A stretch of 64,000 nt of DNA from Polychytrium aggregatum (GCF_025602895.1 NW_026516216.1:248001-312000); one strand, 5' to 3'. Positions 10,267 through 26,676 are shown, numbered from the stretch's first letter. Translations and numbers: made by a program. Notes: generated by a model not told the origin, from the sequence alone.

Positions 10267-13200
10267 TCAAGCTATAGCGGCACTGGACACACGGGACTCT
10301 GCGCCACGACGGAAACAAAACCCAGATTCGTACGTGTCCGTATTGGATGGTTGTGGGGCAACTGGCGACGCCGAAATCAGCATCCGCTCCCGAGCCTTCC
10401 ATTTTTTCCGAATGAGCTCGACCCGATTCTCCAAGATATCCTTGGTAACGCCGTCCTTGATGCTGGCAATCACGCTCGTGACGACATGCTCTTCGTTGGC
10501 TTTGTCCTTGTCATCACTGGTGATGAGCAGTGATCGGAACCGATCGGGAGATTGTGGTTTGGTGGTGAGGGAGCGCGGGGACAACACATCGAGGGACGAG
10601 AGCGTAGGATGTGCTTACCGGTACTTGATGAATACCCATCCGCCTTTCCGCGTCTGGGGCGCATACCCAGACTCGTAGATGACGTTATCGAGATTAGGGT
10701 CGTATCGGAACTCGCCAATGCGTCCGTCGGGCGACTCGTTCCTCCACCTGATCGACCGGGACAGCAATTTCGTATTGAAACAAAGGCACGAGGCGGCCCA
10801 ATGGGTGTTGGGTGTTGGTAAGGTCAATATACGACGCCAGACGCAATTACGGAGACTGATGCAGTCGCAGCGACGATGACTCGCACACCACGCATGACGC
10901 AGATCGGGTCTGTAGCGTCGTTTCTGATCCAAGTCATTGGTTTGCGCATGGATTGCGTGCTTCCTCTGCAATCGGACTCAGATACACTGGGCAGGCCACT
11001 TACTTTTCGGCTGTGTCGGGATCGGGGCTAAAGTCTTCATACAGACGATGGACGCCAAACCTGGAAATATACAGTTGATAGCGAGGCTTTCGTTCCGCAG
11101 TGTATGTCTTCTTGATCTGAAAGTCGACCGTGTTCATATCCGGGGGCTTCCATTTGAGCCTGGACGACCCCCCCCCAATGCGTGATTCAGCATAAATGCG
11201 GAGGAGAGGCGAGTATCGCCATCAACACCTCAGCAAAGCACCCATCGGCTTGTATCCCGTTAGCAGCCGGATCGATGTCAATGCCAACAAGTACTCACAG
11301 CTTCGTGCAGGTTCCGGCCATATATGGCTCTTTGACTGGTGTGAAGATCAACCCATCGTTGGCATGCTTGAGGTTGGGTATGTCCTGAAACACAAGGTTC
11401 ATTCCGTACGACCTTTGCTGGTCCTTCATTTCGACACTGTGGAACGTCGGTGGATCCGATGTGATAGGGGTTGCACAGAGCAAGGTGTTGGGTTAGTGCA
11501 TGGGGGCCGCCGTAGTCACGTCATTGTTAGCTCAAACCTCCAACGGACGCCGTGTAGTTGCGTTCGGGGCCTTTCCTCTGCTCTGCGGCGGTCAAGGGGA
11601 GAGACATGGGCCTGATGCAGCAGCGTTCGCTTACGAAAACGGAGCAGACTTTTGGAGCTGTGGGTGGCTCTTTAAATACTGTGTGTGCGGCTCGATAACG
11701 TCTTGTTGCAGAATCTAGAATGGGCCAGATGAGTCGGGGAGAGGGATTCAGAGAGTTGAGGAGCTCGAGTCAGCACACCGATACGGATGTGGGTCGGATC
11801 GGACTATCGCCGTCTGGATCGCGCGTAGAGCGTGGGTCTGACGAGCGGGCAAGCGTCGCTTGCTGAGAGTGACGGATGCAAGTCGTTACCCCAAGTCGTG
11901 TGCTGAAGGAACGTTGTACGATGCTGACGCCATTGACAGCCATGAGATCAAACACCAAGAACCGCTTGATTTTCTATCCGGAAGCGGAGATGGCGCAGAC
12001 AAGTGTCAGCAACCAGGGAGCCTGCAAGCGCGAAGCCAGAGAGGCTGGACGTCGGCATGCAGCCAACACAACACGGTGCCAAGAACAAGCGCGGCAGGAC
12101 AGCCATGCGGCCTTCCAAGCCCAGGCCAGCGGACACGGTCGTGGCAGCTGCCATCCAGACAGGCCCACAAAGTTACGGCGCAAGCCTGCGGTCGCTGGAG
12201 GCACAGGTGGGAGGAGAATGCGCGGCGCTGGTTTTGCCCGCTCTCTCCTCCCTCCGCCCAAAGGTGTGGAGCGAGCACCCTTGGCAAATACCTTGTCGCC
12301 TTGAACATCGATGACCAGCTCGCCATCCATGAGCGTATCGTTGTGGAACTGGGTATTCTGCGAGGACTTTTGCTTCAGCTTCGACAGCGGGAAATGCATC
12401 GGCAAGTAGAAAAAGTTGTTCATCCGATCGATCTGATCGTTCCGCATCGAGTTGGACAAGGTCCGGATCAGAGTCAGCAGGCGGTATGGGGAGGCATTCG
12501 GAACAGCAAGGGGGGAAGGTCAGCCGCGCAGAGAAAAGTCGGGCATCGTTCGAGCTCGAAAGGACGTGCATCATGGGAAGCATCCATCGAGAAGCAGGAT
12601 CCGTCCATAGAGATATCAGCCTCTAGCGAACGTCCAGCGCTCCAGGAGTCGTCGATGTGGGAAGGGGGGGGACCAGCGACCGCGCGGACGCATCTCGATG
12701 CAAGGCGAATGCAACGAGGGGCCGGCTTCGATACCGGAGGACGAGGGATAGGACGAGAAGATCGGCGACAGCAGGCGTAGAACGAATGGCTAACCAAAAA
12801 TCCCGCTGGTCCCTTTTGAGTCACGACCAGAATCATCATATATCGCACGCCATCGCTTTTCTCGCAGACAAAATAGTCCTCGTTTTCCAGGTTCGAGAGA
12901 TGCTGCAGTTGAAAGCTGACAGGTTGTGATCCAGCAAACCTGGAGAGCGGAGAGCAGGCCGCGGTGGCGTGGGGCAGGCAGAGACCGAGACGGACATGTC
13001 AGGAAGCCAGCTGGAAGCAGGGCAGGAAGAGCTCTTCCCCCCGACACGCAGCCCCCACCATTGCAAGCACGCCTCTTTGGATCGCATGAACACACGAGCG
13101 CCGATGCGATGGGAGGTATCGGAGACTGGACGGTTGTGCATTGGGATCGGACGATGATGAGGCAATCCAGAAAGCCTCGACGAGTCTGTAGATGCCCCGA

Positions 13201-13382
13201 GGACCGATGCCGACAGCCCTGACACACAAAGGGGAAGGGCAGCATGGATGCGGCTGGTGGACGATGTACCCTTCATATTTCCAAGACAGGAGCTCCTTGA
13301 CCTTGGCCCTCAGCTGCTCCTGATACGCGTGATCGACCTTGATGCCGGTGTGCAGGAGCTCATGCTGAATGGACGAGTCCAT
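10267..13382 (-). CDS. CEG1: mRNA guanylyltransferase (capping enzyme alpha subunit)
   Basis: Nine exons assemble without a frame break into 408 residues: 13382-13270, 12939-12795, 12432-12292, 11964-11890, 11714-11635, 11436-11299, 11159-11004, 10747-10619 and 10516-10267. The family transfers GMP from GTP to the 5'-diphosphate end of nascent mRNA in the nucleus. Visible family motifs are FAGSQPVSF, the KxDG nucleotidyl-transfer motif in CEKSDGVRYMMI, DGELVIDV (motif III), RFLVFDLMAVNG, NDGLIFTPVKEPYMAGT (motif IV), LLKWKPPDMNTVDF (motif V) and the OB-fold end WRNESPDGRIGEFRYDP, with DDKDKANEEHVV and SIKDGVTKDIL after it. The length fits the separate fungal enzyme, which partners an RNA triphosphatase not seen here. 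The start at 13382 gives MDSSIQHELLHTGIKVD. The call is certain. Confidence 0.97.
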
Positions 13383-14339
13383 GGTCGGAAGAGGGAGAGA
13401 CGGCAGGCGGCGGCAGGCGATGCGAGAGCGAGAGTCAGGCAAGAGGGCAAACCAGTCGCCCCGACGAGCAGGCCGAAAAAAACGGGGGTCGCCTGAGGCC
13501 GAGTGGGGTGCGTGTGTGGCCGACGGCCTCTCGGCGACACGCTCTCGGGGCGCTCTCGGCGCTGCCTGGGGCGCTCTCGGCGCTGCCTGGGACTGCTCTC
13601 GGCGGCCTCGCGGTCGTCGCGGCTCCTCGGTCACGTGTGCGGGCCGCTCCGGCCATCTGCTCTCTGTCGGGTGCGGCGGGCCAGGGCTGGGATGGGGCAA
13701 AAGCGCAACAAGTCGCAGCAGCAAGTCGCAGCACCCATCCGGGGCTCACGACGACGGTGGGCGGAGGGGGCTGCTGATCGGGTTGGTCTGCAGGGCTCGT
13801 GGTGGTGCGATTCCAGCAGCCGGGGGGGGATCATATCTGCAGAGGGCGGGCATGGGCAGCTCGTATCCGTGTGCGATGAGCCCTGCGACGGTGCCGATGC
13901 GACGGCGGTCTGGACCAGTGCGGCGGAAGAAAGGATATCCTGGATCGGCGGTGCCTGGTAGCAACAGATGAGCGAGGCGACATTGCCGGCGCGGAAGAGA
14001 GTCGTCGATATTGGAGGGGAGGAGACTACCGGAGCGGGCGGTTCCTCTCCCCCAAGCAACATCGCCGTTGGGTCGGTCATGGCTCGCTGTTGGCCGCACG
14101 GCATGCGGCGTCGTTCGGGTCATGCTGTCTGTCGGTGCGGCCAGGCGCTGGTCATGCAGCGTCGCGGACTGCACTCCCGCGACATTGCGGCTGCACCACG
14201 GCCGTTGGTCTCTGGGACTGTGGTTCTTTGGTCTGCGGTTCCACTTTTGCTGTCTGGAAGTGTGCTCTTTCGGGCTTGGGATCGCAGTCTCGGCCTGGGA
14301 CAGCACACGTTCACTCTGGAATCAGCGACCATACTACTT
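13383..14339. other. Upstream region of capping enzyme, no gene seen
   Basis: This presumably contains the capping-enzyme promoter on the minus strand. It includes a perfect 21-bp direct duplication (unit ggggcgctctcggcgctgcct, about 13547-13590). The open frames on both strands have unnatural composition and no recognisable motifs. Confidence 0.45.
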
Positions 14340-15801
14340 CCATGCCTGCAGGTACACTCTCGCCAACCACGCCCCTTGTCGGCAACCCCCAGCCGGACAT
14401 GTCTCTGCCATCCGTACATTCACTCTCGCTCTCACTCTTGGTAACGCTGCTCAACTAGCTCGCAGGTGGCTCCACCCCCCAACAACAACTCCAGCGGCCA
14501 CGGCGCACACCATCCAGGCGCTGGTGTGTGGCTCGGCACCGCCGCCATTGCACGATCTGCCCTTAATACCCCAGGCCAGCCCCCTCCCGTCCACCCTTCC
14601 CAACCGGATCCTTGCCCTTCCGTCGGCCCAGCGGTCTGTCCGTCTCTCCAGCACTTGTCCACTCGCTTCCTCTCTGGCAAATCATCTCTTGCACCGTCGT
14701 CTCGTCCAGCCCAACCTGGCCCACCCGCCAATACGCTACGCGCCTCGTTGTCTGCACCAGACCCTTGGCCTGAGCTCTATCTCGCGACGCTCTTCTGTCT
14801 TGGTGCTGGGTTCCATCGAGCGCCTGTGGGCAACCCACCAGCCTCTCCCTGAACCACATCCGAGGTTGCATCTTTGCATCGGTGTTTCGCAATCGAGCGC
14901 CCTCGCCAGAGTCCGCTCGGCACCCCATAGTCTTTCATTGCATAGTATAGCGCTGCGTTGCGCTGTATCTTGCTCCACTGGACCTCGGCGACAGGCTCGC
15001 TTTCTTGCCGAGATCCATCTACCGGAACTCTTTGGCCCGATACGGCCAACCAACCCGTCAATTGTTACGACGCTCTAGCTCATCGAGCGAGTTACTCGCA
15101 AATCGCCCAAGGCGCAATCACACTTGTATCATCCCCCGCAAGCCATTCGTCGCTGCCAGCTCCCCAGCCTGCCAATCTCCCTCTTGCAAAAACAGCAGCT
15201 CCCTCTTGCAAAAACATCAGCTCCCTCAAGCACCAAGCATTCCGTCCAACCTTTGGCTCAACGCAGACCCAGCGCCAGGCCAAACCAACACACCCGTCAA
15301 ACTCTGGAGATGCCACCATCCTTGTCGATTTGCGAGAGCCCCATTGCGTGTATGTGGTTCAAAGCCCTCTGCTTCTGGTTGCAGATATGCCGACCCCCGC
15401 TCCCCTTTCCCGTTTATGCCTTTCTTTGTGCCCTCCTGCATCCCATAGCCACCCTGGACAAAGCTTGGTTGCGCCTTCGCTCAGCCAAAAGCCACAGAAA
15501 CGCGGCTGCATTTTTTTTTTCTGGGGCAGTGGGAGTGGGAAACATCGGCCCATGTCCCGATAATCGCAGGTGCCGGGGTCGCTGATTGCTGATCACAGAC
15601 AACTGATTTCAGATCACAGACCACTGATTTCAGATCACAGACCACAGACCACAGATCATATCACCCTCGCCCTCTCGCTCCATGTCTCCTCTCTCGCTTT
15701 CCTCCCCTCGCCCCTGCGGGTTGCATTTTTGGTCTCTCCTTGCCCACAAGTCCCTGCTGGTTGCTGACTCTGTCTCCTTCTCACTGTCGTCCTCATCGCA
15801 G
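14340..15801 (+). other. Possible 5' exons or leader of the CRIB protein gene
   Basis: An ATG at about 14341 opens a short Ser/Pro-rich frame (MPAGTLSPTTPLVGN) that reaches a GTAACG donor. A following acceptor opens VAPPPNNNSSGHGAHH. Both would suit the disordered N terminus of the downstream CRIB protein, but I could not join them convincingly to the exon at 15802. Long Pro/Ser-rich frames in other registers are probably chance. A short GATCACAGAC-type tandem repeat lies at about 15590-15660. Confidence 0.25.
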
Positions 15802-16803
15802 GCGAATCCCCACAGAGCCCGGAACGCTGGCGACTCGGCTCCGGCTCTCAGAGCCTTCAGCGCATCAAACACAGGCGCCACTCGTTCATGCGGTCCTTCT
15901 CCCAGCCTTGTGCCTCGGCCGAATATGAATCCGAGTCTCCCTCGGTTTCGGAGCCGCCGGCGTCGAAACGCAACTCACTCATCCTCGGCGCTGGGCGCCA
16001 GAGCCGGGCCTCGAACTATTCGACCTCGTCGCGATCCGGCGGCACCCATCGCGATAGCACTTTGCTCCGGCGTTCGACCCGATCCTCCGAAAATCTCAAG
16101 CGGGCCTGGGGCTACTTCAGAGGTACTTGGGCCGGTGTCTCTGATGGATGCTGGACGCAGATGGGCTGATCTCCCTGAGACTGAATCTCATCGTCGAGCT
16201 GATGCGGCCGCTGTTGTGCCAGGTTGATGCCTCCAGCGCCCGTATGCTCGTCCGGCTGTCCCTCGGTGCTGCTCCCTCGAGCTCCTTCGATTCGGTTCGG
16301 TGGGAGCCTCTGGTGCCTCATCGTGGTGGTCTCGAATACCGTGGCATTGGTGTCGGCCTGTCTGGCTTGCATGTTTGCCTGTCTCGCGGCTTGGGTCTTT
16401 GTTGCTGACGCCCCCTGTTGGATTTCCGTCCACCCTCACCCCCTTCCTGTCCGCCCATGTAGAAAAGCTGTTCACCAAAAAGCCGTCGTATGCGGTGTCG
16501 TCGCCGTACAATCCAACCCATCTGATCCATGTCGAGCTCGATGCCACCACGGGCGAGTTGACGGTACGGCTCCGCCTCAGTGTGGCCTCGTCTGAGAGGA
16601 GGGTCGCAGTCGGGAGCGCATGCGGTCGACTGACATTGGCTCGCTTCGTTGCCACTGCACAGGGGCTTCCGAACGAATGGCGACATTCGTTCTCGGGCAT
16701 CCACCACAACGACGGGCGGCCGTCCTTTGATGTGGCCGTCGACATGGTCAACTCCCGAATTGCATCAGGGACAGGGGCCCACCGATCGCTGAAGTGGGCG
16801 TAG
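15802..16803 (+). CDS. CRIB (p21-binding) domain protein without kinase domain, 5' end unresolved
   Basis: Three exons join in frame: 15802-16122, 16463-16563 and 16663-16803. The first begins mid-codon after an AG acceptor, so at least one upstream exon is missing from the model. It encodes a basic, Ser-rich region (RIKHRRHSFMRSFS, then STRSSENLKRAWGYFR). The second contains the Cdc42/Rac-binding CRIB motif, ISSPYNP-like: SSPYNPTHLIHVELD, then TTGELT. The third continues as GLPNEWRHSF, matching the GLPxEW block that follows CRIB in PAK kinases, and then aligns loosely with the PAK autoregulatory segment before a stop at 16803. CRIB binds GTP-loaded Cdc42/Rac. The next gene downstream is a PAK kinase with the same domain, so this may be a partial duplicate or an independent Cdc42 effector. 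A later 44-codon exon-like frame (17446-17580) may or may not belong to it. Confidence 0.6.
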
Positions 16804-17445
16804 AACGTCGCCGGGCGATCGGCAATCGTGGATAACCGCCGTCGAGGGCCGAGGCGGTACCGAGCTGCATTCGTCAGCTTTCTCCAGGCCCGAGCCGACC
16901 GCAAGAGAAATGAAAGACCGAGCCAAGCAAAGTGGCAGGCAAAGTCAATGTACCCAACGCATCCAAGGCATCACATCGATCTCGGATCGATGGCACGAAC
17001 AAGCATACCTACCACCGTAACATCCGCAATCAGTACCAGCAAGCAATATAGTAACAATACCCTCCCCGCTTGGGGTCTTTGTGAGCGACTGCATCTTGCT
17101 TCTGGGGGAGGAAGGACGAGGCCTGGATCGTAGCAACGGCATCCCCCCGGCCCTCCTTCTGGAGCCGAAAGGCCATCTTGGGCCTGCAAGCCGACCAGAG
17201 TTGGCCAATCGGAGGCTCGTGGGAACACATCGCTGCAGCTCTGTTCGAATGATGCCAGACACCTCCAATCAATTCGAGAAGCCATCTCTCGGGACACACA
17301 ATGGGCGGGCAACAACAACAGCAGCAATAGGGGGCAGTAGCAGGATCAATAACAACAACAATAGCTGCAGCAATAGCAAGAACGAAAGGCAGGGGAAAAA
17401 AGACGAGCGGGTCAAAGCAGCAACATCTTCTGGTCCTCGCCACAG

Positions 17446-17580
17446 ATCCGCAAGGGCTCGATTGAGAAGATTGCTGATGGGCGGCTGCAGAGCGGCGACA
17501 TTGTGTCGGCTCTGGCATCCCAGCACGGCGACTTTTGGCAGAGCATCGTCACTCGAGCCTCTTTCCGCAACCGCCTCTAA
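17446..17580 (+). other. Possible terminal exon of unknown gene
   Basis: After a CAG acceptor the frame reads IRKGSIEKIADGRLQSGDIV and continues SALASQHGDFWQSIVTRASF to a TAA stop, 44 residues with natural composition. No upstream exon could be joined with confidence; the stretch from 16804 to 17445 contains only short, unconvincing frames. It could be the last exon of the CRIB gene by alternative splicing, or the end of a separate small gene. Confidence 0.3.
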
Positions 17581-19482
17581 TCCGGTCGCTACTGCCTCGG
17601 TCGGTGCCAAGCAAAGAAGATCCTTCCTTCTTTCCTCCCTTCCGCATTGCAGCACACCGAGCAGACTCGGACAAAGCACCCAAGCGCTGCCCATCCCTTG
17701 CATCCCCTACGTCGGCAGCTTCGGGGCTGCCTCTGCTTCGGATTCCCTCCTGTTCTGACTGAATCGACCAGCAACCCGGGTATCAACTCTGTAAGTATTG
17801 ATGCTCCTTGGAAGGCGGAATTGAATGGAGGACTGTGACTGTTGATGGAGGACTGTGACTGTTGATGGTGGATTGTGAATCGTCCGTTCATCGAGCATCG
17901 TCTATCTGTCGCCTTCGCTTCGGCATCATTCGCTCGCTCTGCCTTGCTTTGCCTTGCCTTGCTTTGCTTTGCCTGTGCCGGCCTGGCCCGGTCCTGCTTG
18001 CTGTCTGTCCGTTTGACCTCCACCACGCAACGAACTTCCTGGCCGAGGCATAGCCCGTCTGACTCGCCCGCATCCCAACCCGTCTGTCTGTTCTCGTGCA
18101 TCCAGCGCACGCAACACAGCCTGGTGAGTGTCTCTCGAAAGCCGCTGGCTCTGGTCGGCTGGCCGGGCGATTTTGCCGATAATTCGACTTTCCCAGATCC
18201 CACTGCCCCGAACCCGTTGATGATCCCCTTCGCCACCCGCTCTGCACTCTGCCTCGGATCTCTGCTTCTTGCTGCTTTCGTTTTATTTTGCGCCCCTCCG
18301 CCCCCACGCATTTGCGCTCGGTTCGCAGCCCCACAGGCAATCCAGTTTGTCGTGCTGTTGGGTGCCCGGCTCAGTGTTTACTGCGGGCGACCCTCCCTGG
18401 CCCGGACACCCATCGGGGTCCCAGCCCATCTGCGACTGTTCCTGGTCCACTTTTGTCGCTTGTCCTCCTTCTGGTCGTCGTCGGCGCCGTCATCGTCCTG
18501 GTTGGCGTGCATATGGCCGGCTGAATGGTCTTGCCTGCTGTCCTTCCCTTTCCCCCCCCCGGCGGCTGTCCTTTTCGCTTTATTCGGACGGGCCCTGCTC
18601 TTGTCGTCATTTCGGTTCGACAGTTGGTCAAGGGAAGCCTGGCCCAAACGAGCCAGGCGCGAGCCGGGTGGGGGCAGCGGCGAGAGCCGAGGGAGCCGAG
18701 AGCGCGCGAGACTGCACCGAGACCGCACCGAGATCGCACCGAGACCGCACCGAGACCGCACCGCATGTGCGGGCAAATCCGTCTTGTGTTGGTTGCTCCG
18801 GGCCGGCCTGGTCGCTGGGCTCTTGCCTGAATCTTTCGCCGACCTGCCCAAGTCCATCCCCGGTCGCTCGCTCGCTGGTCTTCGCTGCCTCTGTCTCGCC
18901 GGCACATCCCTTGGCTCTCCTGGACGCCGTCTTGCTGGCTCGCTGTCTGTTCTCTTGATTCATCCATCTCGGCCATCCGCTCGCTGTCCCGGCCTGTCCT
19001 TCTCCCATCTGGGCCATCGTCCCTCTCCTTCTGCTCGTCTCCACGGCCCTGGGTCCACACTGTCTTTGCTCAGTCTGCCTCGGCCTTGATTCCTTGCTTT
19101 GGCGGATCTGTCGTTTGTTGCTTCAATCTCTTGCCGAGTTGCATTTTTGGTTCTGCCGGTGTGCCGCTTGATCCACACATCGGCTTTTTCTCTCCTCCAT
19201 TCCCGCCAGCATCCACCCATCCACACCGGCTCTTGGTGCTCTCGTCAGGATTGATTTTTCTTGGCACTTGGTTCCCTTGGTCTCTCTATCTATCTCTCTC
19301 TCTCTTTTTGGAATCCTCTGAATACCGCTCCCACTTGCTCACTGCTTCCGTTATCGGTCCGCTGGATTTGCCTTTGCCGATCGTCATCAATCCAATCTCT
19401 CAAACGACACCAACGCTCCACCAATCCTCGATTCCCCGTCGTCTCGCCATCGCCTCACCGCCTCCCTCCGGAATCGGCACAC
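17581..19482. other. Long intergenic or leader region upstream of PAK
   Basis: No gene is supported. The sequence is strongly C/T-rich on the plus strand, with long frames of unnatural Leu/Ser/Arg/Pro composition on both strands. It probably holds the promoter and an extended 5' untranslated region of the PAK gene. It contains the 11-bp tandem repeat listed separately and a two-copy repeat at about 17827-17866. Confidence 0.45.
18708..18763. repeat. 11-bp tandem repeat, about 5 copies
   Basis: The unit gagaccgcacc is repeated five times with two single-base changes. It lies in the non-coding region upstream of the PAK gene. Confidence 0.8.
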
Positions 19483-23408
<3,926 letters not shown>

Positions 23409-23710
23409 GTCGGCGCCAAATCATCGCTCTTGTCGGTTTACCCGCAGCCTGCGCCTGCGCCCGACAGCCTTTCTTTGCTTGTGGCCGACCCACACCCGAA
23501 TCCGTCTCCGAACCCGTCTCCGAACCCGTCTCCGTATCCGATCCTTCCCATTCCGTCACCCATCGCCATTGCTCATGTCCACGCTCGCATTCGACATTCC
23601 AGTCCACCATCCAGCCCTCCACCTCCCTCCCCTCCACCTCTCCTCGCAAACTCATGAAGTTACTCAGTTCGCAAAATGTTGGGGAAGAGAGAGAGCACTC
23701 TGCGTTTGTC

Positions 23711-23759
23711 GCTACTATTTTTGAATGGAATACATAACCATCATCCACAATGACCATCC
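23711..23759 (+). repeat. Dispersed 3'-flank element, copy 2
   Basis: It shares the core tttttgaatggaatacat and the block atccacaatga, then catcc, with 6080-6123. Here five extra bases separate the two blocks. It lies about 300 bases after the PAK stop codon. Confidence 0.7.
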
Positions 23760-23913
23760 GTCGCCGGGTCAGGCTGAAGTACAGCTGTTTGTCCAGCATG
23801 TCTCCATCAAACAAAGTGAATGTATCGCAGGAAGGAAGCCACCCCGAGGATCTTGGGACTTGGCGTGGTGCTCATCCGGCGCATTTTGGGCTGGCAGCGA
23901 TGCCCACAATGGC

Positions 23914-23943
23914 GTCCTTGATTCAAATCACTGAACGGTCATG
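23914..23943 (-). repeat. Dispersed element, inverted relative to 62114-62155
   Basis: The reverse complement reads catgaccgttcagtgat, then tgaatcaaggac. Both blocks are identical to blocks at 62114-62130 and 62144-62155, where 13 bases separate them. Confidence 0.65.
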
Positions 23944-24202
23944 GGCAGCGCGCGATGGTATTGGGTAGCAAAATAATTGATCAATGGTCAATAACCAGGG
24001 CGTCCCGTTTTTTTATTGGATTGACTGTAAGCGGGCCAGCAAACAGCCGGTGCTCAGCTAGCGACGCACATTATTGAGAACACCCAAATATCAATATCAC
24101 AGCAGCTGAGAATAGTTACAAGCGGAGTTACACAGCAGGAAAGAGGAGAGGGGAGAGGGGCGAGGGGCGAAGGGAGGTGTGAATCTGAAAGTTGGGGGAG
24201 AT

Positions 24203-26676
24203 TTAGGCACAGACGAAAGGTCCGGGCACACACTTTTGGCTGGAGGGGCAGGAGCCGATCGAGGTCCAGACGTTGTTGAAGCAGATCAGGATGTCATTGG
24301 CGGAGCCACAGCTGTAAGTGCCAAAGGTCGAGCAGGGAGTGTTGGCGGTAGGGTTGCCGTTGGTGGGGCTAGGGGCGCTGCTGGTGGTAGTGGTAGTGGT
24401 CTTGACGGGGGTGGTGGTAGTGGTGGTGGAAGTCTTGGTGGACTTGGTGGTGGTGGACTTGATAGGGGTGGTGGTGGTGGTGGTCTTGACGGGAGTAGTG
24501 GTAGTAGTAGTAGTGGTGGTAGTGGTGGTGGTGGTGGTGGTAGTCTTGACAGGGGTAGTGGTGGTAGTGGTGGTGGTCTTGACAGGGGTAGTGGTGGTGG
24601 TGGTAGTGGTGGTGGAGACGGGGGGAGGAGGAGGAGGGACGGGGTTGTTGCTGGTGAGGGCCTTCAGGAGAGTGTCGTTCGAGTCATCGCCGTCAATGGG
24701 CCAGACCATGAATCCACCAAGGTTGTTCTGGGCAACATAGGCAACCTTGGCCTGGATGGCCTGGGGAGAGTCGTACGAGATGAAGGTGCCGGAGGGGCTG
24801 AAGGCCCAGCTGGCCTGGGCAACGGGGTCCCAGTAGGTCGTGAGGGTGGTGTCCTTGATGATGGCGTTGTAGTTGGTGCTGCCGTCGCCCTGGGGAGCAG
24901 AGCCCTTCTGGAAGAGTCCGTTGGTGGTGCCGGCGGCGACGCTGACCCACTTGTGGCCGTAAAAGGGAATGCCGACGACAATCTTGTCCGAGGGGCATCC
25001 CTTGGCCCAGTACTTGACGGCATAGTCGACCGAGGTCTCGGGGATGGGGTTGGGAGGGTTGCTGGGAGGGGTGTCGTCGTAGATGGGCGCCTGGTGGTTG
25101 GTGGTGGACTCCCACTCGCCGTGGATGTCGTAGGTCATGATGTTGACATAGTCCAGGTTGCTGCAGATGGTGGGGATGTCGAGCTTGTTCATCTTGTCGT
25201 CGCCAGCGGGGGCAGCCATGGAGATGAGGTAGTCGCTGCCGCTGGGGGTCTTGCCGAGGCTCTTGAGGGCGGCACGGGTCTTGATGAGCAGGTTGTTGAA
25301 CTTGCGCTTGTCGTCGTTGCGGGCGGGGTAGGCACAGGTGGTCTTGGAGCAGTCGTAGGTGTTCTCAGAGTTGCCGGTGCCCGAGGGGGCGCTGGGGCTG
25401 ACGGGCTCGCCGCCGTGCTCCCATCCGGGATACTCCCAGTCATAGTCGACACCGTCAAAGCCAAAGAACTGCACAAACTTGGCAATGCTGTTGACAAAGG
25501 CATCGATGTACTTGTCCTCGGTGGCGGCCGAGAACAGGTTCGAGTCATACCAGCCGCCGATCGAGATGAGGAACTTGATGCTGGGGTTGGCGGGCTTGAG
25601 CTTCTTCAGGACGTAGGCCAGGTTGCCGCAGATGACGGGGCTGCCGTTGGCGTCGGTCTGGATCGAGTTGGGGTCCAGGACAGACTCGCACTGGGGAACA
25701 CGGGGCGAGCCAGGGGCGCCAGAGGGGTTGAAGCACTGGGTGTTGGGGCAAGCGCCAGAGGCACCGACTGAGAGCGGGATAGCAAAGGGCGGAATACACA
25801 ATGTGAGTGGGTCACCAGGCACAATGTGCGAACTGTGGCGGAGGTATGAGCGACAGTCAAGCATCGATGGCCCCGAAATGATGTCGACTTACTGTAGGGC
25901 ACCATGGCGACCTTGCCGCCGGTGCACTGCTTGTTGGCCGGGACGGGGATGCACTCGGTCGGGCAAGAGGTGCCAACACAAGCTTGCTATTGACAGGGAA
26001 GGGGAAGGGCGGCCGGGTGAAACACAACAAGGTCAGCATCGATGGATGAGCAGTGGAGAACACAGCCGAGTCGGGGGACACCGCAAGGGACAGCCAGCAA
26101 TCCATGACGAGGAAAACCTACGTAGTCAGCATAAGCATCGGTGAAGCCAACTAGAGACACAGCGAGTCAGTATCGCAAACTAAACCATCCTAGTGGATCC
26201 ATTCATGCGAGTTCCGAGACCGACAGCATTCACATACCATAGTACTGGTCCGTGGCAGGGTGGTAGTGCACGGTGGCAAAGGCATCTGGCGACGGTGGGG
26301 AAGGGCACGATCAGCGACGTATTTCAAGGGGGGACCAGGCTGTTGATGCGCAGGTCGAGCACAGGTCGGGCACAGGTGCAATTCCTGGTGCACTTACAGT
26401 TGATGTGGGTGTACTTGGAGGCAGCCAGGGGCGAGAGCTGTTGAGCGAGGAAGGACAGCAGGCGGATCAGTACTCGCGACGCCTGCGAGTGGGAAATCAA
26501 GCGACAGAGTGCAAGTCGGCGCCGAGATGTGTGCGCACCGTGTAGGGCTGGTTCTGGTTGTCGTAGAAATACCACGACTCGTGGTAGGCAATGTAGCGGC
26601 TCGCGGCGAGGACGTTCGAGATGCTTCCCGAAAGCGCCAGGATAGCGGCGACGACGGACTTGGTCGAGAGGAACAT
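24203..26676 (-). CDS. Secreted GH18 chitinase with Thr-rich linker and CBM19-type chitin-binding tail
   Basis: Six exons close in frame to 637 residues: 26676-26539, 26437-26398, 26285-26238, 26150-26122, 25986-25893 and 25767-24203. A signal peptide opens the protein (MFLSTKSVVAAILALSGSIS). The GH18 barrel is recognised by FLISIGGWYDSNLFS, the catalytic DxxDxDxE motif in FDGVDYDWEYPGWE, DYVNIMTYDIHGEW and GFMVWPIDGDD. The last Glu of DYDWE is the proton donor, so the enzyme should be active. A linker of Thr runs broken by PVK follows, likely heavily O-glycosylated. The C-terminal Cys-rich segment (STFGTYSCGSANDILICFNN, then SSQKCVPGPFVCA) fits CBM19, as in yeast CTS1. It hydrolyses chitin outside the cell, in wall remodelling or nutrition. 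A Cys-rich insert (exon 5 and the start of exon 6) sits near the N terminus. Confidence 0.93.

Larger units (their letters stand above)
23409..24202. other. Convergent intergenic region between PAK and chitinase
   Basis: No gene is seen. It contains a short degenerate repeat (about 23500-23550, units like ccgaacccgtctccg) and two dispersed elements also found elsewhere in the window (23711-23759 and 23914-23943). Confidence 0.55.

Noticed and set aside
14011-15078. 355-codon plus-strand Leu/Ser/Pro/Arg-rich frame
   Set aside because: No motif, biased composition, and competing frames of equal length in other registers; kept only as a possible leader or 5' exon region.
24179-25771. Long plus-strand Gly/Val-rich frame (530 codons) opposite the chitinase
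   Set aside because: It is the antisense of the GH18 gene and its Thr-rich linker; composition is an artefact of GC-rich codons, with no motif.
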